From Nocardioides sp. YIM 152315 (GTDB lineage: Bacteria; Actinomycetota; Actinomycetes; Propionibacteriales; Nocardioidaceae), in contig NZ_JARGER010000015.1 of NCBI RefSeq assembly GCF_029210375.1, positions 62,001 through 126,000 on the forward strand: 64,000 bases of DNA, written 5' to 3'. This document shows positions 9,113 through 18,762 of the stretch, piece by piece. Positions within the stretch are counted from its first letter, which is position 1. Each line of letters starts with the position of its first letter. Both the position numbers and the translations under genes were made by a program. A model generated the notes under the pieces. The model was not told the origin of the DNA. It made no database searches and saw nothing but the letters and a program-made list of their open reading frames with translations.

Positions 9113-9370
9113 ATGCCCAGCAAGACCGTCGCCGTCGGCTCCTCCGTCGGCCTGCACGCCCGTCCCGCCCAGCTCATCGCCGAGGCGGCCGAGGAGCTCG
9201 ACGCCGAGGTGCTCATCGGCATCTCCGGCCAGGAGCCGGTCGACGCGAGCTCGTCGCTGATGATCATGACCCTCGGGGCCGCCTGCGGCGACCGGGTCGA
9301 GGTCAGCAGCGACGACCAGGTCGCCCTCGACACCATCGTGGCGCTGGTCGAGAAGGATCTCGACGCATGA
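9113..9370 (+). CDS. ptsH: PTS phosphocarrier protein HPr
   Basis: An 85-residue HPr. The phospho-acceptor His15 lies in GLHARPA. A serine at position 46 (in DASSSLMIM) matches the regulatory Ser46 of Gram-positive HPr, although whether it is phosphorylated here is unknown. It accepts phosphate from Enzyme I (encoded divergently) and hands it to an Enzyme II not encoded in this window. A GGGAGA ribosome-binding site precedes ATG 9113. It is the last gene of the operon. Confidence 0.95.
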   Translation: MPSKTVAVGSSVGLHARPAQLIAEAAEELDAEVLIGISGQEPVDASSSLMIMTLGAACGDRVEVSSDDQVALDTIVALVEKDLDA

Positions 9371-9397
9371 GGATCGGGTCGTGAGGCCGGGCGAGCG

Positions 9398-10408
9398 CTA
9401 CGGCGTCCGCCGGGGCTCACCATCCTCGGCGGCGCGCAACGCGAGGTAGACCGCGCGCATCCCGACGGCCCGCTCCAGCTCGCGCGTCACGGTCGAGAAG
9501 AACTGTGCGCGATAGGTCTCGTCGGTCAGCGTGGACACCGTGAGGTAGAGGCCGGAGAAGTCGGCCAGGAAGACCGAGACCTTCAGCAGCTGCACCGACA
9601 CGCTCGGGAGGCCCGGCACGTTCTGCACGGCGTCCAGCCCGGTCCAGGCGACCTGGACGTCCTCGTCCATCACCAGGGCGCCGAAGACCAGGAAGAAGAC
9701 GAAGACGCTCGCCGCGAGGAGCAGCACCTGGACGGCCTGGACGATCACCAGGGCGAGGATCAGGTTCCAGCGCTCGAAGCCCGTGACCTGGGCGTACGCC
9801 GCCGGATCGGCCTCCGGGTCGTCGACCAGCTCGGCGCAGGGTTGCTCGAGCGGGGTCCGGGCGCAGGCCCGCACGAGGAACGCGTCGTCCACCTCGTCAT
9901 CGGCCCGGTCCACCTCCTCCGGCAGTCGCACCAGCAGGAACACGACGCCGATCGCCGTGAACAGCAGCACGGTCAGCCAGAGCAGGCCGGGGGTGAGGCT
10001 GGCGGTCATCTGCCAGGCCTCGGCGTTGATGAAGAGGAACGTCACGAAGACCAGCAGCAGCGGCAGCGCCCGCGACATGTTCGGCAGCAGCCGGACCAGG
10101 GTGCCGGTCGTGCGGCTGAGGCTCCACCCGAGGATCGGGCGGAAGCGGAGCGCGGTCAGCGCGTACCAGACCGCCGCCACCAGCACGACCGCGAGCAGGA
10201 CGGCCGGACCGGCCGTGATCTCGTCCGCGAACCAGGCGAGCCCGACCCCGGCCGCGACGGCGACAAGCACGACCGCGACCAGGAGAGGCAGCGTCCGCCC
10301 GGGCCGCAGCGCGGCGCGGACGGCGGCCCGGTCCGCGGGCACGAAGTACGGGAGGCCGTGCCGCTGGAACCAGACCTCCGCCGAGCGCAGCGCCTCCTCG
10401 CGGGTCAC
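9398..10408 (-). CDS. Multi-pass membrane protein of unknown function
   Basis: A 336-residue protein that I do not recognise. A hydrophilic N-terminus of about 35 residues is followed by hydrophobic helices near residues 38-58, 65-85, 113-130, 140-158 and 215-245, with an acidic cytoplasmic stretch (residues about 165-205, rich in Asp/Glu). The C-terminus is hydrophilic. Its start overlaps the stop of ribF by ATGA, so it is coupled to the truB-ribF operon on the minus strand, but nothing links it functionally to flavin synthesis. Confidence 0.6.
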   Translation of the reverse strand: MTREEALRSAEVWFQRHGLPYFVPADRAAVRAALRPGRTLPLLVAVVLVAVAAGVGLAWFADEITAGPAVLLAVVLVAAVWYALTALRFRPILGWSLSRTTGTLVRLLPNMSRALPLLLVFVTFLFINAEAWQMTASLTPGLLWLTVLLFTAIGVVFLLVRLPEEVDRADDEVDDAFLVRACARTPLEQPCAELVDDPEADPAAYAQVTGFERWNLILALVIVQAVQVLLLAASVFVFFLVFGALVMDEDVQVAWTGLDAVQNVPGLPSVSVQLLKVSVFLADFSGLYLTVSTLTDETYRAQFFSTVTRELERAVGMRAVYLALRAAEDGEPRRTP

Positions 10409-11337
10409 GTCAGCAGCTCACGGGCCCGATCGACGTCGGCCTTCATCTGCGCGACCAGCGCCTCCACGGAGTCGAACGCGACCATCCCGCGCAGCCGCTC
10501 GACGAAGCTGACCTCGACCTCGACGCCGTACAGCTCGAGGTCGGTGCGGTCCAGCACGTAGCTCTCGACACGGCGGTCACGCACCCCGTCGAAGGTGGGG
10601 TTGGTGCCGACGCTGATCGCCGCCGGGAAGACCTCGCCGGTGTCGAGGCGGCGCAGCCAGCCGGCGTAGACGCCGTCGGGCGGCGCGGCGGTCATCGCGT
10701 CGGTGGGCACGTTGGCCGTCGGGAAGCCGAGCTCGCGGCCGCGCTGGTCGCCGCGGACGACCACCCCCCGCACGGCGTACGGCCGCCCGAGCGCCTCGGC
10801 GGCGCCGGCGACGTCGCCGGCGGCCAGGCTCATCCGGACGTACGTCGAGGACCACACCTGCGGGCCGCCGTCGAGCGGGATGCCCTCGGCGCCGAAGCCG
10901 AGCCGCGCCCCGGCCTCCCGCAGGGTCGCGACGTCGCCGGAGGCGCGGTTGCCGAACCGGAAGTTCGCGCCGACCACGACGGCGGCCGCGTGGAGGCTGT
11001 CGACGAGCACGCGCTCGACGAACTCCTCCGGCGTCCATCCGGCGACGCCCCGGTCGAACGGCACGGCCAGCACGTGGTCGGCGCCGGCCGCGTTGAGCAG
11101 CTCGGCGCGGATCTCGAGCGTGGTCAGCGTGGTCGGGGCGTGCTCGGGACGCAGCACCGCCATCGGGTGCGGGTCGAAGGTGACCGCGACGACGGGCAGC
11201 GAGCGCTCGTCGGCGATCTCCCGGGCCCGCGACACCACGTGCCGGTGGCCGAGGTGCACCCCGTCGAAGTTGCCGATGACGACGACCGTCGGCCCCAGGT
11301 CGGCCGGAACCTCGTCGAGGGATCGCCAGATCTGCAC
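10405..11337 (-). CDS. ribF: Bifunctional riboflavin kinase/FAD synthetase
   Basis: A 310-residue RibF. The N-terminal FMN adenylyltransferase domain has GNFDGVHLGHRHV (the nucleotidyltransferase HxGH-type motif) and WSSTYVR. The C-terminal riboflavin kinase domain has RGRELGFPTANV, DGVYAGW and SVGTNPTFDG, ending with the ESYVLD segment. It makes FMN and FAD in the cytoplasm. It follows truB on the same strand with a 22-bp gap, the standard order in this operon. Confidence 0.95.
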   Translation of the reverse strand: MQIWRSLDEVPADLGPTVVVIGNFDGVHLGHRHVVSRAREIADERSLPVVAVTFDPHPMAVLRPEHAPTTLTTLEIRAELLNAAGADHVLAVPFDRGVAGWTPEEFVERVLVDSLHAAAVVVGANFRFGNRASGDVATLREAGARLGFGAEGIPLDGGPQVWSSTYVRMSLAAGDVAGAAEALGRPYAVRGVVVRGDQRGRELGFPTANVPTDAMTAAPPDGVYAGWLRRLDTGEVFPAAISVGTNPTFDGVRDRRVESYVLDRTDLELYGVEVEVSFVERLRGMVAFDSVEALVAQMKADVDRARELLT

Positions 11338-11359
11338 GCGCGAAGACTACCGATCCGGG

Positions 11360-12214
11360 TCAGCCGGCGAAGACGGCGACCGCCCGCGCAACACCGTCGC
11401 GGGGCTCGTAGAGGGCCAGGAACTCGCCGTCGGGCGCGAAGACGGCGGTCAGTCCGGGCAGGTCGAGGTCCAGCGCGCGGCCGTACCGGACGTCGGTCGC
11501 GCCCGCCTCGTCGAGGTCGTACGACGCGAACGCGGCGCGCGCGGCGGCCGCGATCGGCAGCACCGCGAACTGCTCGCCGAGCGCGTCCAGCGTGCGCGCG
11601 TCCGCGAGGGCGTAGGGCCCCACGGCGGTCCGCCGCAGCGCGGTCAGGTGTCCTCCGACGCCGAGTCGGGCGCCCAGGTCGCGCGCGATCGCGCGGATGT
11701 AGGTGCCGCTGGAGCACCGCACCGACACGTCCAGCTCGTCGCCGCGGACCTCGGTCACCACCAGCTCGTGGACGGTGACCGGCCGGGCCGCGAGCTCGAC
11801 CTCCTCGCCCTCGCGCACCCGCTGGTAGGCGCGCTTGCCGGCGACCTTGATCGCCGAGACCGCCGTCGGCACCTGCAGCAGGTCGCCGACGAACTCCGCC
11901 GCGGCCGACCGCACCTCGGCCTCGTCGAGGTCACCGGTCGCGACGGTCGCGGTGACCTCGCCCTCGGCGTCGTCGGTGGTCGTGGCGACACCCAACCGGA
12001 TCGTCGCGTCGTACGCCTTGTCGGTGAGCATCAGGTGGCCGAGCAGCCGGGTCGCGCGGTTGACGCCGAGCACCAGCACGCCGGTGGCCATCGGGTCCAG
12101 GGTGCCAGCGTGGCCGACCTTGCGGGTGCCGGCCAGCCGGCGCACCCGGGACACGACGTCGTGCGAGGTCATGGCGCCGGGCTTGTCGACGACGACCAAC
12201 CCGGACTCAGTCAT
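11360..12214 (-). CDS. truB: tRNA pseudouridine(55) synthase
   Basis: A 284-residue TruB, which makes pseudouridine 55 in the T-loop of tRNA. Visible motifs are [33 protein letters not shown] with the catalytic Asp, AYDATIRLG, and [16 protein letters not shown]-terminal PUA-like region follows. Its start overlaps the end of rbfA by eight bases, so the two are probably translationally coupled. Confidence 0.96.
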   Translation of the reverse strand: MTESGLVVVDKPGAMTSHDVVSRVRRLAGTRKVGHAGTLDPMATGVLVLGVNRATRLLGHLMLTDKAYDATIRLGVATTTDDAEGEVTATVATGDLDEAEVRSAAAEFVGDLLQVPTAVSAIKVAGKRAYQRVREGEEVELAARPVTVHELVVTEVRGDELDVSVRCSSGTYIRAIARDLGARLGVGGHLTALRRTAVGPYALADARTLDALGEQFAVLPIAAAARAAFASYDLDEAGATDVRYGRALDLDLPGLTAVFAPDGEFLALYEPRDGVARAVAVFAG

Positions 12215-12659
12215 CCAGGTCGTCGTCCTCGTCGACCTCGCGCGGCTTCTTGTACGGGTCGGACTCGCCGGCGTACGTCGCTCCGCGCTGCGCCGCGACC
12301 TGCTCGTCCTGCTGCCGGGCGCGCTCGAGCACCTCGTCGAGGTGGCGGGCGTTCTCGGGAAGCGCGTCGTGGATGAAGCTCAGCGTCGGGGCGTGCCGCA
12401 TGCCGAGCTGCTTGGCGACCTCGGAGCGGATCAGGCCCTTGGCGGACTCCAGCGCCGCCGCCGTGCTCTCGAGGCCCTTGCCGTCGCGGGAGTCGTCGAG
12501 CACGGTGTAGAAGACCGTGGCCTGCTGGCTGTCCCCCGAGACCCGGACGTCGGTCACGGTGACGAAGCCCAGCCGCGGATCCTTGATCCGGCGCTCCAGC
12601 ATCTCCGCGACGATCACCTGGATCCGGTCGGCGATCTTGCGGACCCGTGGGTTGCTCAT
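12207..12659 (-). CDS. rbfA: 30S ribosome-binding factor A
   Basis: A 150-residue RbfA with a single KH-like fold: [32 protein letters not shown], and LRHAPTL-like [13 protein letters not shown]. It helps late maturation of the 30S subunit. The C-terminal 30 residues form a charged, Asp-rich tail ([10 protein letters not shown]). It is preceded by a long hairpin after infB, so it may have its own promoter or be reached by read-through. Confidence 0.95.
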   Translation of the reverse strand: MSNPRVRKIADRIQVIVAEMLERRIKDPRLGFVTVTDVRVSGDSQQATVFYTVLDDSRDGKGLESTAAALESAKGLIRSEVAKQLGMRHAPTLSFIHDALPENARHLDEVLERARQQDEQVAAQRGATYAGESDPYKKPREVDEDDDLDD

Positions 12660-12679
12660 GTTCCTACTCTCTCAAACGG

Positions 12680-12719
12680 CGAGTCGGCGCCAGTTTGCAC
12701 GCAAACTGGCGCCGACTCG
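12680..12719. terminator. 40-nt near-perfect hairpin between infB and rbfA
   Basis: A 19-bp stem (CGAGTCGGCGCCAGTTTGC and its exact complement) encloses only two bases. It lies 14 bp beyond the infB stop and 20 bp before the rbfA start. There is no T-run. It is either an intrinsic-type terminator or an mRNA processing/stability element that separates infB from the downstream genes. Confidence 0.65.
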
Positions 12720-12733
12720 GCACTGTCGCAGCA

Positions 12734-15505
12734 TCAGCTGCGGGGGATCTCCCGCATCTCGAAGGCCTCGACGACGTCGCCTTCCTTGATGTCCTGGAAG
12801 TTGCGCAGCACCAGACCACACTCGAAGCCCTCGCGGACCTCGGACGCGTCGTCCTTCTCACGCCGCAGCGACGCGAGGTCGAGGTGGTCGGCGACGACGG
12901 CGCCGTCGCGGATGACCCGGACCTTGGCGTTGCGGCGGATGACGCCGCTGGTGACCATGCAGCCGGCGATGTTGCCGATCTTCGACGAGCGGAAGATCGC
13001 GCGGATCTCCGCCTGGCCGAGGGTCGACTCCTCGAACTCCGGCTTGAGCATGCCCTTGAGCGCGGCCTCGATCTCCTCGATGGCCTGGTAGATGACGGTG
13101 TAGTACCGGATCTCCACGCCCTCGCGGTCGGCCAGCTCCGTCGCCTTGCCCTGCGGGCGGACGTTGAAGCCGATGATGATCGCGTCGGACGCGGCCGCCA
13201 GGTCGACGTTGGTCTCGGTGATCGCACCGACGCCGCGGTCGATGACCCGGATGCCGACCTCGTCGCCGACGTCGATCTTCGCCAGTGCGTCCTCGAGCGC
13301 CTCGACCGAGCCGGACACGTCGCCCTTGAGGATGAGGTTGAGCTCCTGGCTCTCGCCCTTCTCCATGGACGCCATGAAGTCCTCGAGGGTACGACGCACG
13401 CGGCGCTTCGCCTGCATGGCCGCCCGCTCGCGGGCCTCCCGCTTCTCGGCGATCTGGCGCGCCATCCGGTCGTCGTCGACCACGATGAAGTTCTGGCCGG
13501 CGCCCGGGACAGCGGACAGGCCGAGCACCATCGCCGGACGCGACGGCCCGGCCTCCTCGAGCTCGTTGCCGAACTCGTCGAGCATCGCCCGCACGCGGCC
13601 GTGGGCCGGGCCGGCGACGATCGAGTCGCCGACATGGAGCGTGCCGCGCTGGACGAGGACGGTGGCGACCGGGCCGCGACCGCGGTCCAGGTGTGCCTCG
13701 ATGACCAGACCCTGCGCCTCGCGGTCGGCGTTCGCCCGGAGGTCGAGCGACGCGTCGGCGGTGAGCACGATCGCCTCGAGCAGCCTGTCGAGGTTGAGCT
13801 CGGACTTGGCCGAGACGTCGACGAACATCGTGTCGCCGCCGTACTCCTCGGGCACCAGGCCGTACTCGGTCAGCTGGCCGCGGACCTTGGTGGGGTCCGC
13901 CTCCGGCTTGTCGATCTTGTTGACCGCGACCACGATCGGGACACCGGCCGCCTTGGCGTGGTTGAGCGCCTCGACGGTCTGCGGCATCACGCCGTCGTCG
14001 GCCGCCACCACGAGGACCGCGATGTCCGACGACTGCGAACCACGGGCACGCATGGCGGTGAACGCCTCGTGACCCGGGGTGTCGATGAAGGTGATGCGGC
14101 GGTCGTCGCCGTCGACCTCGGTGTGCACCTGGTAGGCACCGATGTGCTGGGTGATGCCACCGGCCTCGCCGGCCACGACATTCGCACTGCGGAGCGCGTC
14201 GAGCAGCTTGGTCTTTCCGTGGTCGACGTGACCCATGACGGTGACGACCGGCGGACGTCCCTCAAGGTCGTCGTCGTCGACGTCCTCGTCGTCGCCGAAC
14301 TCGATGTCGAACGACTCGAGCAGCTCGCGGTCCTCGTCCTCCGGGGACACGACCTGCACGACGTAGTTGAGCTCCTCACCGAGCAGCTCGAGCGTCTCGT
14401 CGTTGACCGACTCGGTCGCCGTCACCATCTCACCGAGGCTGAAGAGCATCTGCACCAGCGACGCGGCGTCGACGTTGATCTTCTCGGCGAAGTCGGTGAG
14501 CGAGGCGCCACGCGGCAGGCGAACGGTCTCGCCGTTGCCCTTGCGGACGCGCACGCCGCCGATCGTCGGGGCCTCCATGGCCTCGAACTCCTGGCGACGC
14601 GCCCGCTTCGACTTGCGACCGCGGCGCGAGGGCCCACCCGGACGACCGAAGGCGCCCTGGGTCTGGCCACGCTGGCCGGGACGACCGCCACCGGGACGGC
14701 CGCCGCCGGGGCCGAAGCCGCCGGGACGGCCCGGAGCACCGGCACCGGCGCCCGCGCCACCGCGACCCGGCGCGCCACCGCGACCGGGGGCACCGCCGCG
14801 GCCCGGAGCACCGGGACGGGCAGGACGACCACCGGGGCCCTGGCCGAACGCGGCCGGGGACTTCGGCATCATCGCCGGGTTGGGGCGCGGCATGCCCGGA
14901 CGACCGCCGGAGGCCGGCGGACGCGGCGGACGGTTGTCGCCGCCACCGGTCGACGGGCCCGGACGCTCGCCGGGGGCGGGGCGACGGCCCATGCCCTGGC
15001 TGGACGCGAACGGGTTGTTGCCCGGTCGGGGCGTACCGCTGGGCTTGCCCACCGGACGGGGAGCAGGCGCCTTCGGGGTCGCCGAGGCCGCGGGCGCGGT
15101 CGGCTCGGCGGGAGGCTCGGGAGCCGGGGCGGCCTTCTTCGGGCCGGGCTTGGGGGCAGCGGGAGCAACCGGAGCCTCGGCGGCAGCCGGCGTCTCGGCC
15201 GGCGCGGCGGGGGCCTCGGCGGCGGGCGCCTCGGCCGGCGGCTCGGGCTCCGCGGGCGCTGCGGACTTCTTGGCCGGCGCCTTCTTGGCCGGGGCAGGCT
15301 TGGCGGCCGGCGCCTCGGCAGGAGCAGAGGGGGCATCCGCCTTCAGCTTCTCGCCGTACTCCTTGCGGAAGCGCATCTCCGCAGGGAGCTCGACGGTCGA
15401 GCTCGCCGACTTGACGAACTCCCCCATCTCCTTGAACTTCTCGAGAACGAACTTGCTCTCGACTCCGAACTCCTTGGCGAGTTCGTGAACTCGGGTCTTA
15501 GCCAC
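12734..15505 (-). CDS. infB: Translation initiation factor IF-2
   Basis: A 923-residue IF-2, the GTPase that places initiator tRNA on the ribosome. The N-terminal IF2_N helix ([16 protein letters not shown]) is followed by a Pro/Ala/Glu- and then Gly/Arg-rich linker (about residues 55-300) with tandem APGRGG units, typical of actinobacterial IF-2. G-domain motifs: GHVDHGKT (about residue 420), DTPGHEAF and NKIDK. The beta-barrel and C-terminal domains follow to the end. A hairpin separates it from rbfA. Confidence 0.97.
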   Translation of the reverse strand: MAKTRVHELAKEFGVESKFVLEKFKEMGEFVKSASSTVELPAEMRFRKEYGEKLKADAPSAPAEAPAAKPAPAKKAPAKKSAAPAEPEPPAEAPAAEAPAAPAETPAAAEAPVAPAAPKPGPKKAAPAPEPPAEPTAPAASATPKAPAPRPVGKPSGTPRPGNNPFASSQGMGRRPAPGERPGPSTGGGDNRPPRPPASGGRPGMPRPNPAMMPKSPAAFGQGPGGRPARPGAPGRGGAPGRGGAPGRGGAGAGAGAPGRPGGFGPGGGRPGGGRPGQRGQTQGAFGRPGGPSRRGRKSKRARRQEFEAMEAPTIGGVRVRKGNGETVRLPRGASLTDFAEKINVDAASLVQMLFSLGEMVTATESVNDETLELLGEELNYVVQVVSPEDEDRELLESFDIEFGDDEDVDDDDLEGRPPVVTVMGHVDHGKTKLLDALRSANVVAGEAGGITQHIGAYQVHTEVDGDDRRITFIDTPGHEAFTAMRARGSQSSDIAVLVVAADDGVMPQTVEALNHAKAAGVPIVVAVNKIDKPEADPTKVRGQLTEYGLVPEEYGGDTMFVDVSAKSELNLDRLLEAIVLTADASLDLRANADREAQGLVIEAHLDRGRGPVATVLVQRGTLHVGDSIVAGPAHGRVRAMLDEFGNELEEAGPSRPAMVLGLSAVPGAGQNFIVVDDDRMARQIAEKREARERAAMQAKRRVRRTLEDFMASMEKGESQELNLILKGDVSGSVEALEDALAKIDVGDEVGIRVIDRGVGAITETNVDLAAASDAIIIGFNVRPQGKATELADREGVEIRYYTVIYQAIEEIEAALKGMLKPEFEESTLGQAEIRAIFRSSKIGNIAGCMVTSGVIRRNAKVRVIRDGAVVADHLDLASLRREKDDASEVREGFECGLVLRNFQDIKEGDVVEAFEMREIPRS

Positions 15506-15628
15506 GCTTCTCCTTCTGGCCTCGAACCCGAATCCGGGGGTAGATCGAGACCGTTAGTGGGTGTGCACGCTCATCGCGAAGAACTCATCGAGTGCTCATG
15601 AGCGGATGCTCCAGTTTCTGTCGGACGG

Positions 15629-15982
15629 TCAGGTTGGTTCGGCACGCGAGTCGAGGTACTCACCGAGCGGTGCGCTGGCCAGCCCCGCCCCGCCTCCCGT
15701 GTGTCGGAGGGCCCGGGCGAACGCTCGCCGGCGCATCGCGAGCTCGTAGCACTCGGACGTGGGGTGCAGGTGCGCTCCCCGCCCGGGTGCGGTGCCCAGC
15801 GGATCGGGCACGACGGCCGGGTGGCCGTGCGCATCCGAGCCGACGGTCACCCGCAACAACTCAGCTCTAGCGGCTCGCTCCCGGCACCCCACGCATGTCC
15901 GCACCGGGCCCCCGGGTCGAGCAGGGGGGGCCGAAGGTTCCGGGCATGCTGCAGAGAAGTGTTCACGCGCCACTGCTGACAA
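15629..15982 (-). CDS. ylxR: YlxR-family RNA-binding protein (DUF448)
   Basis: A small protein of up to 117 residues with the YlxR signature RTCVGCRERA, the LLRV strand, and a C-terminal helix with AMRRRAFARALRH. It lies between nusA and infB, its normal place. The exact function is not settled; the family binds RNA or RNase P in some species. The reading frame opens at TTG 15982, and an in-frame GTG at 15973 is equally possible. Residues before about 25 are low in conservation. Confidence 0.88.
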   Translation of the reverse strand: MSAVAREHFSAACPEPSAPPARPGGPVRTCVGCRERAARAELLRVTVGSDAHGHPAVVPDPLGTAPGRGAHLHPTSECYELAMRRRAFARALRHTGGGAGLASAPLGEYLDSRAEPT

Positions 15983-16039
15983 CCCTACCGCGACCCCGCC
16001 AATGATTTCGAACCGCCCCTCGCGCAGCGTCGTCGCGCG

Positions 16040-17011
16040 TCAGTCACCGGGTTCGTCACTCCTGATGTCGATGCGCCAGCCCGTGAGACGGGCGGCGAGG
16101 CGGGCATTCTGGCCCTCCTTGCCGATCGCCAGCGACAGCTGGAAGTCGGGCACGACCACGCGGGCGGAGCGGGCTTCGGCGTCGAGGACCTCCACGGAGC
16201 TCACCCGGGCCGGCGAGAGTGCGTGGGCGACCAGCTCGGCGGGGTCCTCGGACCAGTCGACGATGTCGATCTTCTCGCCGTGGAGCTCCGACATCACGTT
16301 GCGCACCCGAGAGCCCATCGGGCCGATGCAGGCGCCCTTGGCGTTGACACCGGACGCCGCCGACCGCACCGCGATCTTCGTGCGGTGTCCGGCCTCACGC
16401 GCGATCGCGGCGATCTCGACCGTGCCGTCGGCGATCTCGGGCACCTCGAGCGCGAACAGCTTCTTGACCAGGTTGGGGTGTGACCGCGACAGCGTGACCT
16501 GCGGGCCGCGCATGCCCTTGCGCACGGACACGACCAGGCACTTGATGCGGGTGCCGTGGTCGTAGCGCTCGCCCGGCACGCGCTCGCCCACCGGCAGCAG
16601 CGCCTCGAGCTTGCCGAGGTCGACCATCACGTCGTCGGGGTTGCGTCCCTGCTGGATGATCCCCGAGATGATGTCGCCCTCCTTGCCGGAGAACTCACCG
16701 AAGCGGATGTCGTCCTCGGCGTCACGCAGGCGCTGGAGCATGATCTGCTTCGCGGTCGTCGCGGCGATCCGGCCGAAGCCCGCCGGGGTGTCGTCGTACT
16801 CCCCCACCTGGTTGCCGTCGTCGTCGAGCTCGGCGGCGAGGACCGTGACGTGCCCGGTCTTGCGGTCGAGGGCGACGCGCGCCTGCTCCTGGGCGCCTGC
16901 CGTCTTGTGGTACGCCGTGAGGAGCGACTGCTCGATGGCCTCCACCAGCACGTCGAAGGAGATCTCCTTCTCCCTCTCCAGCATGCGCAGGATGCTCATG
17001 TCGATGTCCAT
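16040..17011 (-). CDS. nusA: Transcription termination/antitermination factor NusA
   Basis: A 323-residue NusA of the short actinobacterial form without C-terminal acidic repeats. The N-terminal polymerase-binding domain ([17 protein letters not shown]) is followed by an S1 domain ([13 protein letters not shown]) and two KH domains ([15 protein letters not shown] and [22 protein letters not shown]). It modulates pausing, termination and antitermination. Its ATG overlaps the rimP TGA by one base, a coupled arrangement. Confidence 0.96.
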   Translation of the reverse strand: MDIDMSILRMLEREKEISFDVLVEAIEQSLLTAYHKTAGAQEQARVALDRKTGHVTVLAAELDDDGNQVGEYDDTPAGFGRIAATTAKQIMLQRLRDAEDDIRFGEFSGKEGDIISGIIQQGRNPDDVMVDLGKLEALLPVGERVPGERYDHGTRIKCLVVSVRKGMRGPQVTLSRSHPNLVKKLFALEVPEIADGTVEIAAIAREAGHRTKIAVRSAASGVNAKGACIGPMGSRVRNVMSELHGEKIDIVDWSEDPAELVAHALSPARVSSVEVLDAEARSARVVVPDFQLSLAIGKEGQNARLAARLTGWRIDIRSDEPGD

Positions 17012-17508
17012 CAGGCCTCCTCGCCACCGTCACCGTCGTCGCGACGGTTGAACTCCACCTGCACCAGCGCCTTCTTGACGTCGTCGTACGCGACCTGCTG
17101 CTTCGTGCCGCTGACCTCCAGCGTCACGGCGTCGTCGCTCGAGTCGACGATCCGTCCGGTGGCGGACCGACCGTCGCTGAACGTCACCTTCACCAGCCGG
17201 CCGGCGTTGCGTCGCCAGTGGCGCGGCCGCGTGAGCGGACGATCGACCCCACGTGAGGTGACCTCGAGCGTGTAGGGCTGCTCGCCCATCACGTCGGACT
17301 CGTCGAGCGTCCGGTTGACCTCGCGGGTCGCCTCGGCGACCTCGTCGAGGGTCACGCCTCCGTCCTTGTCGACGGCGACCCGGAGGATCCGGCGCTTGCC
17401 CGCCGGGGTGATCTCGACGGCCTCGATGTCGAGGCCCAGGGCACGCAGGGGGTCGTCGAGCTCAGCCTCGATCCGCTCCCTGATGGCGTCCTGGTTGGCA
17501 CTGCTCAC
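17011..17508 (-). CDS. rimP: Ribosome maturation factor RimP
   Basis: A 165-residue RimP, needed for 30S subunit assembly. The N-terminal domain shows [20 protein letters not shown] and [19 protein letters not shown], the middle shows [12 protein letters not shown], and the C-terminal part is an SH3-like barrel ([11 protein letters not shown]). It is the first gene of the rimP-nusA-ylxR-infB block and is divergent from the lipoprotein at 17604. Confidence 0.95.
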   Translation of the reverse strand: MSSANQDAIRERIEAELDDPLRALGLDIEAVEITPAGKRRILRVAVDKDGGVTLDEVAEATREVNRTLDESDVMGEQPYTLEVTSRGVDRPLTRPRHWRRNAGRLVKVTFSDGRSATGRIVDSSDDAVTLEVSGTKQQVAYDDVKKALVQVEFNRRDDGDGGEEA

Positions 17509-17603
17509 GGGTGGGCGACCTCCTTGTGCTGTTGTTGATCGTCCACCATAGCGGCTTCGGGGGGCGCCGACGCCACGGTGGCCGGTCGTCTAGGGTCGGC
17601 GCC

Positions 17604-18023
17604 GTGCCCGACACCTCGCGCCTCTCCCGACGCGCCGCGTTGGCGGTCGCCACGGGCGGCCTGCTCGCGGCGTCCGCGTGCGCCGACGACGGCGCGCCGC
17701 GCCCCCGGCCGGCGTCCGACGGCGACCCCGACGAGGCGGTCGTCGACGACGCGGTCGCGCGGATCACGGCGGTCGCCGCCCTCACCGGGCGCGTCCCGGC
17801 ACTGACCCGGATGCACGCCGCCCACCTGGCGGCATTGGAGGCCGAGGCGCCAGCGGTCACGTCGGCGTCGCGCAAGCGCGTGCGCCGCGCGGAGCGGGAC
17901 CTGCAGGACTTCCTCGTCGAGGCCGCGATGCGCGCCGAGAGCGGGCCACTCGCGCGGTTGCTCGCGGCGATGTCGGCCTCCGTCCGCCAGCACCTCACCA
18001 CACTTCCCGGGGAGACCGCGTGA
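17604..18023 (+). CDS. Small lipoprotein, first gene of a ferritin-like pair
   Basis: A 139-residue protein starting at GTG 17604 (VPDTSRLSRRAALAV). A twin-Arg signal leads to a lipobox LAASAC, so it is probably a membrane-anchored lipoprotein; the mature part is a helical bundle of about 110 residues with no motif I can name. An ORF reading further upstream (17511) overlaps the rimP promoter region and is not used. Its TGA stop overlaps the GTG of the repeat mini-ORF that follows, and the DUF4439 gene comes after that, so the pair likely acts together. Confidence 0.7.
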   Translation: MPDTSRLSRRAALAVATGGLLAASACADDGAPRPRPASDGDPDEAVVDDAVARITAVAALTGRVPALTRMHAAHLAALEAEAPAVTSASRKRVRRAERDLQDFLVEAAMRAESGPLARLLAAMSASVRQHLTTLPGETA

Positions 18024-18165
18024 ACACCCCACGAAATCGCGGGCTTCCCCCGCTGCGCTCCTCCAGCCCACGATTCCCCGGGGACCCCGCGTGAGCACCC
18101 CACGAAGTCGCGGGCTTCCCCCGCTGCGCTCCTCCAGCCCACGATTCCGCGGGGACCCCGCGTGA
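18020..18165 (+). repeat. Tandem pair of 71-bp elements, each a 24-codon mini-ORF
   Basis: Two tandem copies of a 71-bp unit. Each holds a 24-codon ORF (18020-18094 and 18091-18165) reading M(N/S)TPR(N/S)RGLPPLR ... DPA. The first GTG overlaps the lipoprotein TGA, the TGA of copy 1 overlaps the GTG of copy 2, and the TGA of copy 2 overlaps the GTG of the next gene, always as GTGA. The copies differ at only a few bases. Related copies are at 27148-27222 and 45300-45371. Whether the peptide is made is unknown. An internal stem (AATCGCGGGCT with AGCCCACGATT) is possible. Confidence 0.8.
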
Positions 18166-18596
18166 GCGAGATCGACGCCCTCCAGACCACCCTGGCGGCC
18201 GAGCACGCCGCGGTCTTCGTCCTCGGCACCCTCGGCGGCCGCACGTCCCGGAGCGCGATGCCGGAGCTGTACGCCGCGATCTCGGGTGCCTACTCCGCGC
18301 ACCGGTCCCGCCGAGACCAACTGACCGGGCAGCTCGCCGCCGCGGGCGTCGACCCGGCCGCGGCCGAGGCGGCCTACGACGTGCCGTCGGGCCTCGAGCG
18401 CGCCGACCGCATCGCGCGGGTGGCCCTGGAGACCGAGCGAGCCTGCGCCGCGACGTACGCCTGGCTCGTCGCGAACAGCGTCGACGAGACGCGCCGGTGG
18501 GCGATCGGGGCGCTGAACGAAACAGCGGTCCGCGAACTCGCCTTCCGGGGAACTCCCGAGATGTTCCCCGGAGCCGGCGAGCACGCGGACCGCTGA
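18162..18596 (+). CDS. DUF4439 ferritin-like protein
   Basis: A 144-residue all-helical protein matching the DUF4439 ferritin-like family: LQTTLAAEHAAVFVLGTLGG, YSAHRSRRDQL and TERACAATYAWLVANS. Family members sit beside rimP in many actinobacteria; the function is unknown and a metal site is not obvious. Its start codon and first codons (MSEI) come directly out of the repeat element, and ispG at 27151 also begins MSEI behind the same element. Confidence 0.8.
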   Translation: MSEIDALQTTLAAEHAAVFVLGTLGGRTSRSAMPELYAAISGAYSAHRSRRDQLTGQLAAAGVDPAAAEAAYDVPSGLERADRIARVALETERACAATYAWLVANSVDETRRWAIGALNETAVRELAFRGTPEMFPGAGEHADR

Positions 18597-18680
18597 GGCC
18601 TGGACTGGCCCGGGAGCGAGATCCCGCCGGGATGTGGGGGGACTGGCGGTCTCTCGCTCTTGCAAAAGCATGCAACAGGG

Positions 18681-18746
18681 CGCCGGAACAGCGCGATAGA
18701 ACGCCAACCTCACGTTTGTGCATTGCACAAACGTGCAGTTCCGGCG
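18681..18746. terminator. Nested hairpin between convergent genes
   Basis: The inner hairpin 18711-18735 has a 12-bp stem (CACGTTTGTGCA and its complement) around a single T. It is flanked by outer arms CGCCGGAAC (18681-18689) and GTTCCGGCG (18738-18746). It lies between the stops of the DUF4439 gene and the minus-strand HAD gene, as expected for a bidirectional terminator. Confidence 0.65.
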
Positions 18747-18762
18747 TCGGATCCGGGGGCGC

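Noticed and set aside
14630-14860. Tandem GC-rich repeats resembling a regulatory or mobile repeat
   Set aside because: They are in frame and code for the APGRGG-type linker of IF-2.
12647-15601. A 984-codon open frame on the plus strand
   Set aside because: It is antisense to infB; the composition is that of a shadow frame.
17511-17603. N-terminal extension of the lipoprotein at 17604
   Set aside because: The extra residues are not signal-like and overlap the rimP upstream region; GTG 17604 gives a proper lipoprotein signal.
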